Counted from the first letter of the stretch, positions 26,877 through 36,819 are shown. The stretch: 64,000 nt of DNA from Limosilactobacillus reuteri subsp. reuteri (GCF_000016825.1 NC_009513.1:1263501-1327500), one strand, 5' to 3'. The notes: generated by a model not told the origin, from the sequence alone. Program-made: numbers and translations.

Positions 26877-27476
26877 TTACTTTGCTTTTAGCTGATTTAT
26901 TAAGGATGCGACTTGTTTTTGCAAGGCAACCTGGTCACCATTATTATTTATTTTAAAATCCGCCCGCGCTTCTTTCTCTGATAATGGCATTTGGGCAGCA
27001 ATTCGCGCTTGCGCTTCCTTTTTAGAACAGTGATCACGAGCCATTAACCGTTTAAGCTGCGTTTGCGGATCAGTATAAACAACTACAACATAATCACAAT
27101 CTTCATCATAGTGTTGCTCAAATAATAATGGTACATCTAACACCACGAGCGGAATTCCCTGTTTCTTCAAAGTATCAGCCTGCACAAAAATTGCATCGTA
27201 AATCAATGGCTGAAGAATCTCATTGAGTTTTTTCAACGCTTCTTTATCATTAAAGACAATTTTTGCTAAGGCCGGCCGATTGAGCTCACCTGTTGGCAAA
27301 AGCACTTTCGGGCCGAATACTTTGACAATCCTCGTTAACCCAACCGAGTCTGGTGTCTGGACTTGCCGCGCTACTTGGTCAGCATCAATCACCGGAATCC
27401 CAGCCTGGCGCAAAATGTTGCTTACCGTTGTCTTCCCCGTTGCGATCCCACCTGTTAATCCAACTATTTTTGTCAT
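26877..27476 (-). CDS. coaE: Dephospho-CoA kinase
   Basis: CoaE performs the last step of coenzyme A synthesis, phosphorylating the 3'-OH of dephospho-CoA. The 199-residue protein has the P-loop GLTGGIATGKTTVSN (about 6-20), DADQVARQV, the VLDVPLLFE motif and the lid sequence RDHCSKKEAQARIAAQ. It begins 3 nt after the mutM stop, so it is translationally linked to it. Confidence 0.97.
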   Translation of the reverse strand: MTKIVGLTGGIATGKTTVSNILRQAGIPVIDADQVARQVQTPDSVGLTRIVKVFGPKVLLPTGELNRPALAKIVFNDKEALKKLNEILQPLIYDAIFVQADTLKKQGIPLVVLDVPLLFEQHYDEDCDYVVVVYTDPQTQLKRLMARDHCSKKEAQARIAAQMPLSEKEARADFKINNNGDQVALQKQVASLINQLKAK

Positions 27477-27479
27477 TTC

Positions 27480-28310
27480 CTATTCCTTCAATACTTGACA
27501 GTGGGGACAAAAGGTCGTTCCGCGTTCAGCAACCTTAATTTTAACCATTTTTGTGCCACAACGCGGACATTCATCCCCCGCATGACCATAAGCTTTTAAG
27601 CGATCTTGAAAAGCACCAGCATCACCAAATGCATTCGTAAAACTATGCACAGTGGTTCCCTTGTACTTAATCGCTGTCGCCAATTCTTTGATGATATTTT
27701 CCCGTAATTCAGCAATCTGGTTAGCTGTTAAAGTATTGGCTGGTTGCTCCGGATTTATCCCCGTCATCCATAGTACCTCATCAACGTAAATGTTACCCAG
27801 ACCGGCGACATGACGCTGATTGAGCAAGAATGGCTTAATCTTTCCCCGACTCTTTTTTAATTCAGTTGTAAAGTATGGCAAGGTAAAGGCGTCTTCTGTC
27901 GGTTCAGGGCCAATCGTCTTCAATCCACCGACATTCATCTCATCACCGGTTTTTACCAATGTCATCCGACCAAATTTACGGGTGTCTTGGTAACATAATT
28001 CCGTACCATCTGTAAATTCAAAGACAACATGGGTATGTTTATCAATTGGTCCGCCAATCGGTTGGTTGTAATATCTTCCTTCCATACGAAGATGTGAAAT
28101 CATCGTCAAATCATTAGTGAAACGAAAAAGAAGATATTTTCCTCGCCGATCAATATTTTCAATCGTCTGGCCAATCAACGCCTGCCGAAAATCTTCAACG
28201 TCATTGGTAATCGTTTTACCATAATAAACATCGATCGCGTTAATTTTACGCTTAGCGGCAATCTTCAGCAAACCGCGGCGAACAGTTTCAACTTCTGGTA
28301 ATTCAGGCAT
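27480..28310 (-). CDS. mutM: Formamidopyrimidine-DNA glycosylase (Fpg/MutM)
   Basis: MutM removes 8-oxoguanine and formamidopyrimidines and nicks the AP site. The 276-residue protein starts MPELPEVETV with catalytic Pro2 and Glu3, has the helix-two-turn-helix region (VAGLGNIYVDEVLW), and ends with a zinc finger (CPRCGTKM ... CPHCQ). All catalytic and DNA-binding positions that I can check are intact. It is co-transcribed between polA and coaE. Confidence 0.98.
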   Translation of the reverse strand: MPELPEVETVRRGLLKIAAKRKINAIDVYYGKTITNDVEDFRQALIGQTIENIDRRGKYLLFRFTNDLTMISHLRMEGRYYNQPIGGPIDKHTHVVFEFTDGTELCYQDTRKFGRMTLVKTGDEMNVGGLKTIGPEPTEDAFTLPYFTTELKKSRGKIKPFLLNQRHVAGLGNIYVDEVLWMTGINPEQPANTLTANQIAELRENIIKELATAIKYKGTTVHSFTNAFGDAGAFQDRLKAYGHAGDECPRCGTKMVKIKVAERGTTFCPHCQVLKE

Positions 28311-28324
28311 TTAATTCCTCCGAT

Positions 28325-30991
28325 CTATTTTTTAAGGTCATACCAGGTATCCCCATACTTACTATCTACTTTAAGCGGCACATCTAACTTAACGGCCGAA
28401 TCCATTACTTTTGGCACTAATTCCGATAGAACCGGGATTTCTTCCTTTGGAGCCTCAAAGACTAATTCATCATGAATCTGCAAGATCATTTTTGCCTTTA
28501 GATGGCGTTTCTCAAGCTCATCTTGCATCCGGATCATCGCAATCTTAATGATATCAGCAGCGCTTCCCTGAATTGGAGTATTCATTGCAGTTCGCTCTGC
28601 AAATGATCGCTTGTTGAAACTTTTGGCATGAATGTCTGGTAAGTAACGACGGCGATGAGTAATCGTCTCAACATAACCATTCTCTTTAGCAAACGCAATC
28701 GTATCATTGATGTATTTCTTTACACCGGGGAATTCATGGAAGTAATTTTGAATAAATTCATGAGCTTCCGCACGGCTAACATGAATCCGTTGCGCCAGTC
28801 CATAATCACTAATCCCATAAACAATTCCGAAATTAACCGCTTTTGCCCGGCGCCGCATATTACGGTCAATCTCGGCATCTGGGGCTAAATGGAAAATCCG
28901 ACGAGCTGTACTGGCGTGAATATCTTCACCATTCTTAAAGTCTTCCTGAAGGTTTTTATCACCAGTGATATGGGCAAGAACCCGTAATTCAACTTGCGAA
29001 TAATCTGAAGAGAAGATTTGCCAGCCTTCATGACTAGGAACAAATGCCTTCCTAATCAAGCGTCCTTCCGGCAACCGTACTGGAATATTTTGCAGGTTAG
29101 GATCAACAGAGGACAAGCGACCAGTTTGCGTTAATGTTTGTAAGTAGCGCGTATGGATCTTCTGGTCATTTGAATGAATAACTTTCAGCAAACCAGTGAT
29201 ATAGGTAGATTGAAGCTTAGCAATTTGACGATATTCCAAAATTTGCTCAACAATTGGTGACTTATCAGCTAACTTTTCCAGCACATCAACTGCAGTGGAA
29301 TAACCGGTCTTGGTCTTTTTGATCACTGGCAATTTCAATTTTTCAAACAGAATATGGCCTAGTTGCTTAGTGGAGTTAATGTTAAATTCTTCGCCAGCTT
29401 CTTGATAGATCTGACTTTCAATTTCTGATAGCCGTTCAGTTAGCTTACTACCCATATCTTTCAAAGTTTGTGCATCTACGTGGACACCCGCAATTTCCAT
29501 TTTTGCAAGAACCCGGGTTAGGGGTAATTCAATATCAGTATATAGTGGCGTTTGCTTATTCTCGTCTAATTTGGCAAAAAGATCCTTGCGCAGCTGTTCA
29601 ATTGCCCGCGCTTTCGTAGCCAGGTGACTAAAGAAGGTCTCGTCATCATCAGGCACAGCACGCTTAGCTCCTTTACCATAAACTTCCTCATCTGTTCGGA
29701 CATCATCGTAACCGTGTTCCTGAGCTACTTGTCCCAGGTCGTTACTATTGTCATTAGTATTTAGAAGGTAAGATGCCAAAAGCAGATCAAAATTAATATT
29801 TTCAAGTGGAATACCGAGACGATGCAGACCAACGATTTGTGCCTTGGCATTGAAGACATTCTTTTTAACACTATCACTCTGGAGCAAATCTTTAAGGGGC
29901 TCCTCTTTAAGCAGGTCCACATCTCGACTTGTAAACCAGTGTCCTTCATTACCGATCACAAAACCAGCGAATGGTGACGTATGGTAATTTTCTTCTGGCA
30001 TTTCAAGGTAAAAACTGACTTCACCCGTTAATTGTCCTAGTTCATCTAAGTTATCCTTAGTTAAAACCGTGTAGTCAATTGGAGCAATCTCAGCTTCGTC
30101 TTCCTCTCCAGTCCCATCGACATCCATCTTTTTCAAGAAAGATTTAAAGCCCATCTCTTTGTAAAACTTAATCAAGTCATCCGTTTGTGGGCCTTGATAT
30201 TGCAGATCATCTAAGCCGATCTTAATCGGGGCATCCTGAAGAATTGTCGCTAATGTCTTACATTGGCGAGCAACCTCTTCATCCTCAATCAAATGTTCTT
30301 TCATCTTACTCTTTTTGAGATCATCAATATGGTCATAAAGCTCTTCAACTGAACCAAACTGTTTTACAAGCTTGATCGCCGTCTTTTCCCCAATTTTAGT
30401 TACACCAGGATAATTATCGGAAGAATCACCCATCAGTGCCTTCATATCAATTATTTGGCGTGGTGTAATCCCTAATTTTTCTTCGACATGTGCCGGAGTG
30501 TAGTGTTCCGTATCAGTAACTCCCTTGTGGGTAACGGCAACGGTCGTATTCTCACTTGCTAGCTGGGTAAGGTCCCGATCTCCAGTTACGATCAACGTCT
30601 TGTAACCAGCATCATCCGCCTGCTTAGCCAAAGTACCGATAATATCGTCAGCTTCATAGTTAGCTAATTCATAACTATGTAACCCAGAGTCTTTGATCAA
30701 TTCGCGAACATAAGGGATCTGCTCGGTCAATTCATTAGGCGTCTTGTTTCGACCACCCTTATAGTCATCATACATTTTCGTCCGGAAAGTTACCTTCCCT
30801 GCATCAAAGGCTACTAAAGCCGCATCCGGTTTAAAATTTTGCAACACATGGTCAAGCATTAACTTAAAGCCATAAATTGCAGCTGTATGCAAGCCGTCCT
30901 TATTTGTAAACTTGTCCATTTGATTATGCATGGCAAAAAATGCCCGGAAAACAATACTATTTCCGTCAATTAACAATAATTGTTTTGTCAT
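28325..30991 (-). CDS. polA: DNA polymerase I
   Basis: PolA fills gaps and removes primers. The 888-residue protein has the 5' nuclease domain (about 1-290, with LLIDGNSIVFRAFFA and GDSSDNYPGVTKIGEKTA), a 3'-5' exonuclease-like domain (about 310-480), and the polymerase domain (motif A YSQVELRVLAHI, motif B RRAKAVNFGIVYG, motif C QIHDELVFEA). In the exonuclease domain the first DxE catalytic pair is not visible (FYLEMPEEN at that place), so proofreading is probably lost, as in other Bacilli. It is the first gene of the cluster. Confidence 0.98.
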   Translation of the reverse strand: MTKQLLLIDGNSIVFRAFFAMHNQMDKFTNKDGLHTAAIYGFKLMLDHVLQNFKPDAALVAFDAGKVTFRTKMYDDYKGGRNKTPNELTEQIPYVRELIKDSGLHSYELANYEADDIIGTLAKQADDAGYKTLIVTGDRDLTQLASENTTVAVTHKGVTDTEHYTPAHVEEKLGITPRQIIDMKALMGDSSDNYPGVTKIGEKTAIKLVKQFGSVEELYDHIDDLKKSKMKEHLIEDEEVARQCKTLATILQDAPIKIGLDDLQYQGPQTDDLIKFYKEMGFKSFLKKMDVDGTGEEDEAEIAPIDYTVLTKDNLDELGQLTGEVSFYLEMPEENYHTSPFAGFVIGNEGHWFTSRDVDLLKEEPLKDLLQSDSVKKNVFNAKAQIVGLHRLGIPLENINFDLLLASYLLNTNDNSNDLGQVAQEHGYDDVRTDEEVYGKGAKRAVPDDDETFFSHLATKARAIEQLRKDLFAKLDENKQTPLYTDIELPLTRVLAKMEIAGVHVDAQTLKDMGSKLTERLSEIESQIYQEAGEEFNINSTKQLGHILFEKLKLPVIKKTKTGYSTAVDVLEKLADKSPIVEQILEYRQIAKLQSTYITGLLKVIHSNDQKIHTRYLQTLTQTGRLSSVDPNLQNIPVRLPEGRLIRKAFVPSHEGWQIFSSDYSQVELRVLAHITGDKNLQEDFKNGEDIHASTARRIFHLAPDAEIDRNMRRRAKAVNFGIVYGISDYGLAQRIHVSRAEAHEFIQNYFHEFPGVKKYINDTIAFAKENGYVETITHRRRYLPDIHAKSFNKRSFAERTAMNTPIQGSAADIIKIAMIRMQDELEKRHLKAKMILQIHDELVFEAPKEEIPVLSELVPKVMDSAVKLDVPLKVDSKYGDTWYDLKK

Positions 30992-31113
30992 TTAATTCCC
31001 GCCCTTCTATCGCTAATAGTAATTGTACCAGAGAATATAGCAATGGTTTAGTTTCTTGACCAAAGATTTAAGTTATAATTAAAATGAAAAACATTAGATG
31101 TGAGATGAAATTC

Positions 31114-31788
31114 ATGGATAAACTCATTAACTATCAAAAGCCTGCAGAAGCACGTCTCTTTGCCCTGCTCCTTACTTTTAGCGGTGGCTTCATCGATGCT
31201 TTTACATATATCAAATGTGGGCGCACAATGGCAGCAGCCCAAACTGGCAACATTATTTTTCTTAGTGCCGCGCTTGCCAATCACAATTTTCTCGGCGTCG
31301 TTGATCGGCTCGGCTCATTGATTGCATTTATTCTTGGATTAGCAATGGTCAGCATCCTGCACGCTCATTTAAGAACTGATTATTGGCGAGTAGTTTGTCT
31401 GTTGCCGATTTTATTAGTAGGAGCAATTATCGGTTTTCTCCCGGATAGCTTTCCTGACTATCTGATGGTACCAGCCGTTTCATTTGGTCTTGCAATGCAA
31501 AGTGCCGCTTTCAGTAAAATCGAAGGGCTCGGTTATAACAGCGTCTTTACAAGCGGCAGTGTCAAAAAAGCTGCGGTTGCCTGGAGCGAATATTATTTTC
31601 ATCACGATCGCTCGCAACGATCAGCCGCCTTTAGTTATTTAATGATCGTGATCTGTTTTACGCTTGGCGCGATCATTTCCGCTCAGTTGCTTCCCTTTTT
31701 CCGAATGAAAACTATCTGGATCGCAACGTTCTTGATTCTCGTAACTGATAGTTCTTATTATTTAACAAAAAAGAATGCTAAAAATTAA
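31114..31788 (+). CDS. DUF1275 (YoaK-family) membrane protein
   Basis: This 224-residue protein has about six membrane helices and the DUF1275 pattern: LTFSGGFIDAFTYIKCGRTM, then AAAQTGNIIFLSAALA, and later QSAAFSKIEGLGYNSVFTSGSVK. The function of the family is unknown. I chose the ATG at 31114; an upstream in-frame ATG at 31084 lies only a few bases after a TATAAT box (31074-31079) and has no ribosome-binding site. It is divergent from polA and ends at a bidirectional terminator. Confidence 0.85.
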   Translation: MDKLINYQKPAEARLFALLLTFSGGFIDAFTYIKCGRTMAAAQTGNIIFLSAALANHNFLGVVDRLGSLIAFILGLAMVSILHAHLRTDYWRVVCLLPILLVGAIIGFLPDSFPDYLMVPAVSFGLAMQSAAFSKIEGLGYNSVFTSGSVKKAAVAWSEYYFHHDRSQRSAAFSYLMIVICFTLGAIISAQLLPFFRMKTIWIATFLILVTDSSYYLTKKNAKN

Positions 31789-31803
31789 TCATTTAAAGTA
31801 GGA

Positions 31804-31843
31804 AAAAGGCTAAGAAAAAGTTTTTGCTTTTTCTTAGCCTTTT
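31804..31843. terminator. Bidirectional terminator
   Basis: A perfect 17-bp stem (31804-31820 with 31827-31843) and a 6-nt loop, A-rich on the left and T-rich on the right, lie between the convergent DUF1275 and Bax-inhibitor genes. Confidence 0.9.
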
Positions 31844-31846
31844 CAA

Positions 31847-32563
31847 TTAATTTCGGTCACTCATTCCAAAAATTTGAAGAAGTGAGATAAAGAGGTTTAC
31901 AAAGTCTAAGTACAATTGAAGGGCACCTAGAACAGCTAAACCATTTGTTGATACTTCGCCGCCATAGTTGATGTAGATTTGCTTCATCTTTTGTGCATCC
32001 CAAGCTGTTAAAACAGTAAAGATAATAACAGCGATAAAGGAGAAGATGTAAGCAATGGCAGGACTTTGTAAGAACATGTTGATAAGGTAAGCAATCATTA
32101 AAGCAATCAAGGCAGCCATCGCGTGAGCACCAAACTTGCTTAAGTCGCGCTTAGTAATGGTCCCATACAAAGCCATCGTGACAAAAACAGCCGCGGATGA
32201 TACGAAAGCTGAGGCAATGCTTGCTCCCGAATAAACACCAGCAATAATTGCAAACTCGACACCATAGATTATTGCCGTCAGCATCAGCATAACAAATGCC
32301 CCAACTGGGTTCCGGGTAGCACTAAAGCTTACCCCCATTGACAAAGCAATCGGTAGCAATAAGATAACCCAAACCATTCCAGGGTGAGCACTAAAGAAAC
32401 CGAAAACGGCACTCCGGAATACCCCCATGGTCAAGTAAGCACTGAATGCAGAAACAAGAACTGCCAACGTCATGTTTCCATACATTCGGGTCAAGAAACT
32501 ATTCAAGCCAGCTGCGTCAGTGACAACCCGACGCCCTGGTTCTTGAGAAAAGTTATTCATCAA
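31847..32563 (-). CDS. Bax inhibitor-1 / YccA-family membrane protein
   Basis: The 238-residue protein has seven predicted membrane helices and ends in the typical NLFISLLQIFGMSDRN. The N-terminus has FLTRMYGNMTLAVLVSAFSAYLT, and helix 6 onward shows TAWDAQKMK. Bacterial BI-1 relatives such as YetJ are pH-sensitive calcium leak channels; that function is known for relatives and inferred here. The gene stands alone, with a promoter region at 32564-32606. Confidence 0.92.
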   Translation of the reverse strand: MMNNFSQEPGRRVVTDAAGLNSFLTRMYGNMTLAVLVSAFSAYLTMGVFRSAVFGFFSAHPGMVWVILLLPIALSMGVSFSATRNPVGAFVMLMLTAIIYGVEFAIIAGVYSGASIASAFVSSAAVFVTMALYGTITKRDLSKFGAHAMAALIALMIAYLINMFLQSPAIAYIFSFIAVIIFTVLTAWDAQKMKQIYINYGGEVSTNGLAVLGALQLYLDFVNLFISLLQIFGMSDRN

Positions 32564-32606
32564 AACTCCCTCTTTCTATTTAATTTGACTTTATTTGACT
32601 AATTAT

Positions 32607-32632
32607 AAAAATGGTAGCAGAGGCCACCATTT
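32607..32632 (-). terminator. Terminator after murC
   Basis: On the minus strand AAATGGT-GGC pairs with GCT-ACCATTT around a short loop and runs into TTTTT. Confidence 0.85.
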
Positions 32633-32651
32633 CGTTCAAGTAAATCTTTAA

Positions 32652-33956
32652 TTATTTTAACAATTCTTTGTACTTTTCTTCGTACTTTTCAACGTCACCG
32701 GCACCCATGAAAACAACTACTGCATTATGATATTGCAAAAGTTTATCCATGGTATCCATGTCGATGCCTTCACTACCGTCAATCCGTTGCTCCAAATCAG
32801 CACTAGAAACATTCCCAGCATTTTCACGAATTGAACCAAAGATCGGGGTAACAAAAGTCTTATCTGCCCGGCTAAGCGATTCTGCAAAGCCATCGATGTA
32901 AGCAGCCAACCGTGAGTATGTGTGTGGTTGGAAAACAGCAATAACTTCACGATCTGGGTACTTTTGCCGTGCCGCATCAATTGTTGCCTTAATTTCGCTT
33001 GGATGGTGAGCATAGTCGTCAATAATGGTTGTATCCGCAATGTCAGTCTCGCTGAAACGACGCTTTACCCCACTAAAGTTAGCTAATTCCTGTTGAATCT
33101 CATCCATGTTCATGTGTTCCATGTATGCAACTGCTAGTACTGCTAAGCTATTAAGAACACTGTGTTCACCATATAAGTGGATGGTGAATGTGCCGAGTTT
33201 TTGGTCGCGGAAGTAAGCATCATATGTTGAGCCTTCTGGTGTTCGTTGAATATTTTCTGCCCGGAAATCATCATCTGGATTAGTTCCATAGTAGTAAACC
33301 GGAACATCAACGTTTAAGTCACGAAGACTAGGATCATCTCCCCAAGCAAAAATTGCCCGTTGAACCTGCTTACCGTACGTTTCAAATGAATCACGGACAT
33401 CTGCCAAATCATTGAAGTAATCGGGGTGATCAAAGTCAACGTTCGTCATAATTGCATAGTCTGGATGGTAGGCAAGGAAGTGATCACGGTATTCATCGGC
33501 TTCAAAAACAAAGAAGCGTGCATCCGCATTTCCTTTACCTACCCCATCACCGATCAAGTAGCTGGTTGGTTCAACCGCTGCTAATACGTGTGATAACAAT
33601 GCAGTCGTACTGGTCTTACCGTGTGCTCCAGCAATCCCAATACTAGTATGATTCTTAACCTCATTTTCAACAGCCTCAGGGTAGCTTAAAATTTTAAGGC
33701 CTAATTCATGTGCTCGTTTAATCTCTGGGTGATCATCATCAAAAGCGTTTCCTTGGATAACAATCATCCCTGGTTTCAAATTGGCTGGATCAAATGGCAA
33801 AATTTTAATTCCCGCCGCTAATAATGGCGCTTGTGTAAATGTTTCCTTTTCAATATCTGAACCTAGTACTTGGTGTCCTTTGTCATGAAGGATACGTGCT
33901 AAAGAGGCCATCCCGGTCCCTTTAATACCAACAAAGTAATATGTATTTTGTTCCAT
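32652..33956 (-). CDS. murC: UDP-N-acetylmuramate--L-alanine ligase
   Basis: MurC adds the first residue, L-Ala, to UDP-MurNAc in cytoplasmic peptidoglycan synthesis. The 434-residue protein has the N-terminal UDP-binding domain ([17 protein letters not shown]), the ATP-binding P-loop [15 protein letters not shown] (about 107-121), [10 protein letters not shown], and [10 protein letters not shown] in the C-terminal part. I chose the ATG at 33956 with AAAGGA upstream; an in-frame TTG 21 nt earlier overlaps that site. The length matches MurC. Confidence 0.98.
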   Translation of the reverse strand: MEQNTYYFVGIKGTGMASLARILHDKGHQVLGSDIEKETFTQAPLLAAGIKILPFDPANLKPGMIVIQGNAFDDDHPEIKRAHELGLKILSYPEAVENEVKNHTSIGIAGAHGKTSTTALLSHVLAAVEPTSYLIGDGVGKGNADARFFVFEADEYRDHFLAYHPDYAIMTNVDFDHPDYFNDLADVRDSFETYGKQVQRAIFAWGDDPSLRDLNVDVPVYYYGTNPDDDFRAENIQRTPEGSTYDAYFRDQKLGTFTIHLYGEHSVLNSLAVLAVAYMEHMNMDEIQQELANFSGVKRRFSETDIADTTIIDDYAHHPSEIKATIDAARQKYPDREVIAVFQPHTYSRLAAYIDGFAESLSRADKTFVTPIFGSIRENAGNVSSADLEQRIDGSEGIDMDTMDKLLQYHNAVVVFMGAGDVEKYEEKYKELLK

Positions 33957-33996
33957 CAATCCAATTCCTTTCAACAATTCAATTTAAAATAAATGC

Positions 33997-34029
33997 GAGG
34001 GGTAGATCAGTAACTATGATCCATCCCTC
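33997..34029 (-). terminator. Candidate terminator after ytpR
   Basis: On the minus strand GAGGG..GGATC pairs with GATC..CCCTC. The T-rich tail is imperfect (GCATTTATTTT), so partial read-through into murC is possible. Confidence 0.5.
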
Positions 34030-34082
34030 ACTAAATAATAAAGCATTATAAAATTTTGGCAATAGTAATCAGCTGTTTTTTG

Positions 34083-34730
34083 TTAGTTTTCTGGGTAGAA
34101 CGTATCGGCCTTAGCAAAATCAACCGGTTCACCGACTTCTTGCCAATCATCAGGGATAATGAATAGGCCTTTTTCATCGGGCGCATTCTTAATCCGTAGT
34201 TCACGGAAACCACAGAGCATTCCGTCACTATCAACACCCATCAATTGACCAGGCCAAATGATCTTACCGTCTGGCATCATCGCACCAGGTCGAGCAACTA
34301 CGACTTTAATACCTTCTGCAACATTAGGAGATCCACATACGATTTGGACAGTCTTATCATCAGCAATCCGCGTTTGTGTTACTTTTAAGTGGTCAGACTT
34401 AGGATGGTCAGTGATCTTTTCAACATAACCGACCACAAATTTAGGATCTTCGTCAGCTGTTAAGAGCTTATCAAAGCCTGCTTCTTGTAACTTTGCATTT
34501 AATTTTTCAACTTGGGCTGCATCTAAAAATACTTGCCCGTTTTCACTTGTTAATTCTGGTAAGATCTTGCTGGCGTTCATAAAGTTATAGCCAAGTAATG
34601 CACCATCTTTTTCAGCGGTGATCTGAGCTACATCATCAGCAATCTTAGTAATTTGGTCATCCGCATCTGGAGCGGTAATAACGACTAAAATGTCGCCTAA
34701 TTCATTGGGATTGTAACTTGAAATTAACAT
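34083..34730 (-). CDS. ytpR: YtpR-family tRNA-binding-domain protein
   Basis: The 215-residue protein has an N-terminal DUF4479-type domain (about 1-95) and a C-terminal tRNA-binding OB fold (about 100-205) with HPKSDHLKVTQTRIADDKTVQIVCG (in part) and DSDGMLCGFRELRI. The OB fold is clearly paralogous to the N-terminus of PheT (3113-5530), which has HPDSDHLHVCQVDVG at the same place. Its function is unknown; it may bind tRNA or structured RNA. The start is an ATG with AGAGGAA upstream. Confidence 0.93.
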   Translation of the reverse strand: MLISSYNPNELGDILVVITAPDADDQITKIADDVAQITAEKDGALLGYNFMNASKILPELTSENGQVFLDAAQVEKLNAKLQEAGFDKLLTADEDPKFVVGYVEKITDHPKSDHLKVTQTRIADDKTVQIVCGSPNVAEGIKVVVARPGAMMPDGKIIWPGQLMGVDSDGMLCGFRELRIKNAPDEKGLFIIPDDWQEVGEPVDFAKADTFYPEN

Positions 34731-34810
34731 CAAATATTCCTCTCTCTAATATAATCTACCATTTTATATTATTACATAAAAAGAAGACTATGAAAATCTA
34801 ATTTAAAACT

Positions 34811-34855
34811 AAAGAAGGCTGAATGATTCAGTCCCTTTATTTTCACAGCCTTCTT
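34811..34855 (-). terminator. Terminator after the thioredoxin gene
   Basis: An AAGAAGGCTG stem pairs with CAGCCTTCTT around a 24-nt loop, 3-48 nt after the stop on the minus strand, followed by TAGTTTT. Confidence 0.8.
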
Positions 34856-34858
34856 ATT

Positions 34859-35179
34859 TTACTTCAAATTGTTTAAAAAATCTTCAACTTGTTGCTTAGT
34901 TTTACGATCTTTATTGACAAATCGACCAATTTCTTTACCATTATCATATACAATGAAGCTTGGAATTCCAAATACATTTAATTCAGCAGCGAGGTCGATG
35001 TTTTCATCGCGATCAACTTCATAGAAAGTATAATCACTGAAGTCTTGTTCGATCTCAGGCATTGCCGGCTTAATGAAACGGCAATCTGGGCACCAATCAG
35101 CTGTAAAGAAAAGGACGACCTTGCCATTGCCAATAGTTTCAATTAATTGATCTTCTTTTAATTGTGGTAATCTTTTCAT
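34859..35179 (-). CDS. Thioredoxin-family protein with CPDC active site
   Basis: The 106-residue thioredoxin fold has FFTADWCPDCRFIKPAMPEI, placing the active site Cys30-Pro-Asp-Cys33, and the cis-proline segment GIPSFIVYDNG. Classical thioredoxin has CGPC; the CPDC form is a lineage of small Lactobacillales thioredoxin-like proteins, probably a thiol-disulfide reductant with a different redox potential. I chose the ATG at 35179 (AGGG 9 nt upstream) over an ATG 9 nt earlier. No partner reductase is nearby. Confidence 0.9.
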   Translation of the reverse strand: MKRLPQLKEDQLIETIGNGKVVLFFTADWCPDCRFIKPAMPEIEQDFSDYTFYEVDRDENIDLAAELNVFGIPSFIVYDNGKEIGRFVNKDRKTKQQVEDFLNNLK

Positions 35180-35343
35180 AATCCTCATCCCTATATCATT
35201 TTAGCAATATTATACCATGCTTCTTATCTATTGTAAGTAATCTGCTTGCAAGGACTAGATATTTGGATTCTAATAATTAAAAATGATAGAATAAATGAGA
35301 AGTTAAGAACGGATTAAATTTAAATAGTGAAGGAAGCAATCAT

Positions 35344-35682
35344 ATGAATGCAAACAATAACTCCCTCAACCCCTGGCTGATTCCAGTCACATTAGGTGCA
35401 TCTGGAATCGCCGGTTTTATCGCTGGTAAACTTTTTGGTAACCGCCAAATATCTGCTGATCGGATCTTAAAATTAGTCAAAAACGATTTTGCAAGTGAAG
35501 GTTCTTTAACCGGCAGCTGGATCAATGATAAAGCAGTACCTTTTCAACGATTCGCGGTTAAAACCCATGCTTATGAAGGCGGCGTTTCTCGTCTAGAAGA
35601 TGGCGAAGAAGTAGATTACGAGTTTATTGCTGATGCATATACTGGTAGTCTATTAGAATTAAAACGGATTGAGAATAACTAG
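35344..35682 (+). CDS. PepSY-domain membrane protein
   Basis: The 112-residue protein has one N-terminal membrane helix (about 9-30, PWLIPVTLGASGIAGFIAGKLFG), followed by an extracytoplasmic PepSY-like domain (about 38-110, with DRILKLVKNDF and ending EFIADAYTGSLLELKRIE). PepSY domains are thought to inhibit or modulate secreted proteases. AGGAAGC precedes the ATG. A terminator separates it from glsA. Confidence 0.85.
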   Translation: MNANNNSLNPWLIPVTLGASGIAGFIAGKLFGNRQISADRILKLVKNDFASEGSLTGSWINDKAVPFQRFAVKTHAYEGGVSRLEDGEEVDYEFIADAYTGSLLELKRIENN

Positions 35683-35687
35683 AGTAA

Positions 35688-35716
35688 AGGCTGGGGACAA
35701 ATTTCCCGGCTTTTTT
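35688..35716 (+). terminator. Terminator between PepSY gene and glsA
   Basis: GGCTGGG pairs with CCCGGCT-type bases (one G-T pair) and runs into six T residues, directly after the PepSY stop. Confidence 0.75.
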
Positions 35717-35733
35717 AATTAAAGGAGGATATC

Positions 35734-36654
35734 ATGAATCTTAATGACGCAATTCAAGAATGTTGGAGCAAAATTGATGAAGGACAGGTAGCAACCTACA
35801 TTCCCGCTTTAGCAAAAGTTGACCCTTATCAACTTGGCGTTTACCTTTTTGACGTCACAAATGATAAAAAAGCAGAAGCAGGCGCATCGCAAGTTCGATT
35901 TGCCATCGAAAGCGTCTCGAAAGTAATCACCCTCCTCTACGCAATTGAACGTTTAGGCTTGTCAGCAGTTGAAGAACAAGTCGGAACACGCCAAACTGGC
36001 TTCCCCTTCGATACAATCCTTAACATGGAAATTACCAAAGAGACCCATCCTCTCAACGCTTTTATTAACAGTGGCGCCATCCTCATTAGTTCATTAATCG
36101 AAGAACAAGATGGGCTTTCTCCCTTTGACCAAATCCTTGAATTTAGTCGTAAAATCTGCAATGATCCCGCTATCACCCTCAATGAAGAAATTTACCAATC
36201 GGAGTTGCGAACCGGGGATATGAATCGGTCGTTAGCCTACTATCTCAAGGCCAAAGAAGTCCTCACTAATGATGTAACCCTTAGCCTTGATACCTATTTT
36301 AAGCAGTGTTCAATGATGGTCACTTGCCAAAGTCTAGCTAATCTCGGTGCTGTCCTTGCCAATGACGGGATCGCTCCTTGGAATAATGAACGAATCATTT
36401 CAAGCGAGGCTGCTACATATACAAAATCGGTCATGATGACGACTGGCCTCTACAATGAATCAGGAACCTATTCCGTTCGAATCGGCGTACCGACTAAGAG
36501 CGGTGTCGGTGGCGGTTTAGTTTCTGCTTCCCCCAATCATTACGGGATCGGAATTTTCAGTCCGGCACTCGACCATGCTGGTAATAGTGTTGCCGGGCTA
36601 GCACTCCTTGAACTCATCAGCAAAAAATTAAAGCTTGATGTTTTTAGGTACTAG
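35734..36654 (+). CDS. glsA: Glutaminase A
   Basis: GlsA hydrolyses glutamine to glutamate and ammonia and belongs to the serine-dependent beta-lactamase-like fold. The 306-residue protein shows the nucleophile motif SVSK (FAIESVSKVITLLYAI), the substrate-binding HPLNAFINSGAI, and KSGVGGGLVSASP. In enteric bacteria and in L. reuteri, glutaminase-derived ammonia contributes to acid tolerance (known from the literature; not shown here). AAAGGAGG precedes the ATG. Confidence 0.96.
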   Translation: MNLNDAIQECWSKIDEGQVATYIPALAKVDPYQLGVYLFDVTNDKKAEAGASQVRFAIESVSKVITLLYAIERLGLSAVEEQVGTRQTGFPFDTILNMEITKETHPLNAFINSGAILISSLIEEQDGLSPFDQILEFSRKICNDPAITLNEEIYQSELRTGDMNRSLAYYLKAKEVLTNDVTLSLDTYFKQCSMMVTCQSLANLGAVLANDGIAPWNNERIISSEAATYTKSVMMTTGLYNESGTYSVRIGVPTKSGVGGGLVSASPNHYGIGIFSPALDHAGNSVAGLALLELISKKLKLDVFRY

Positions 36655-36819
36655 TTGCAAATATCCGCCTCCTTATCGGGATCTGCTTAATTATATTCAA
36701 CGTTCAATTCAGTTTCGTTAATTTACTATTCTAATTAGATATTTAGGCACATCCCAGGGATACTTTTAGTATAATTAAGGTAATTGATGTATACGTTTTC
36801 ACTAACAAGGAGGTTTCTC

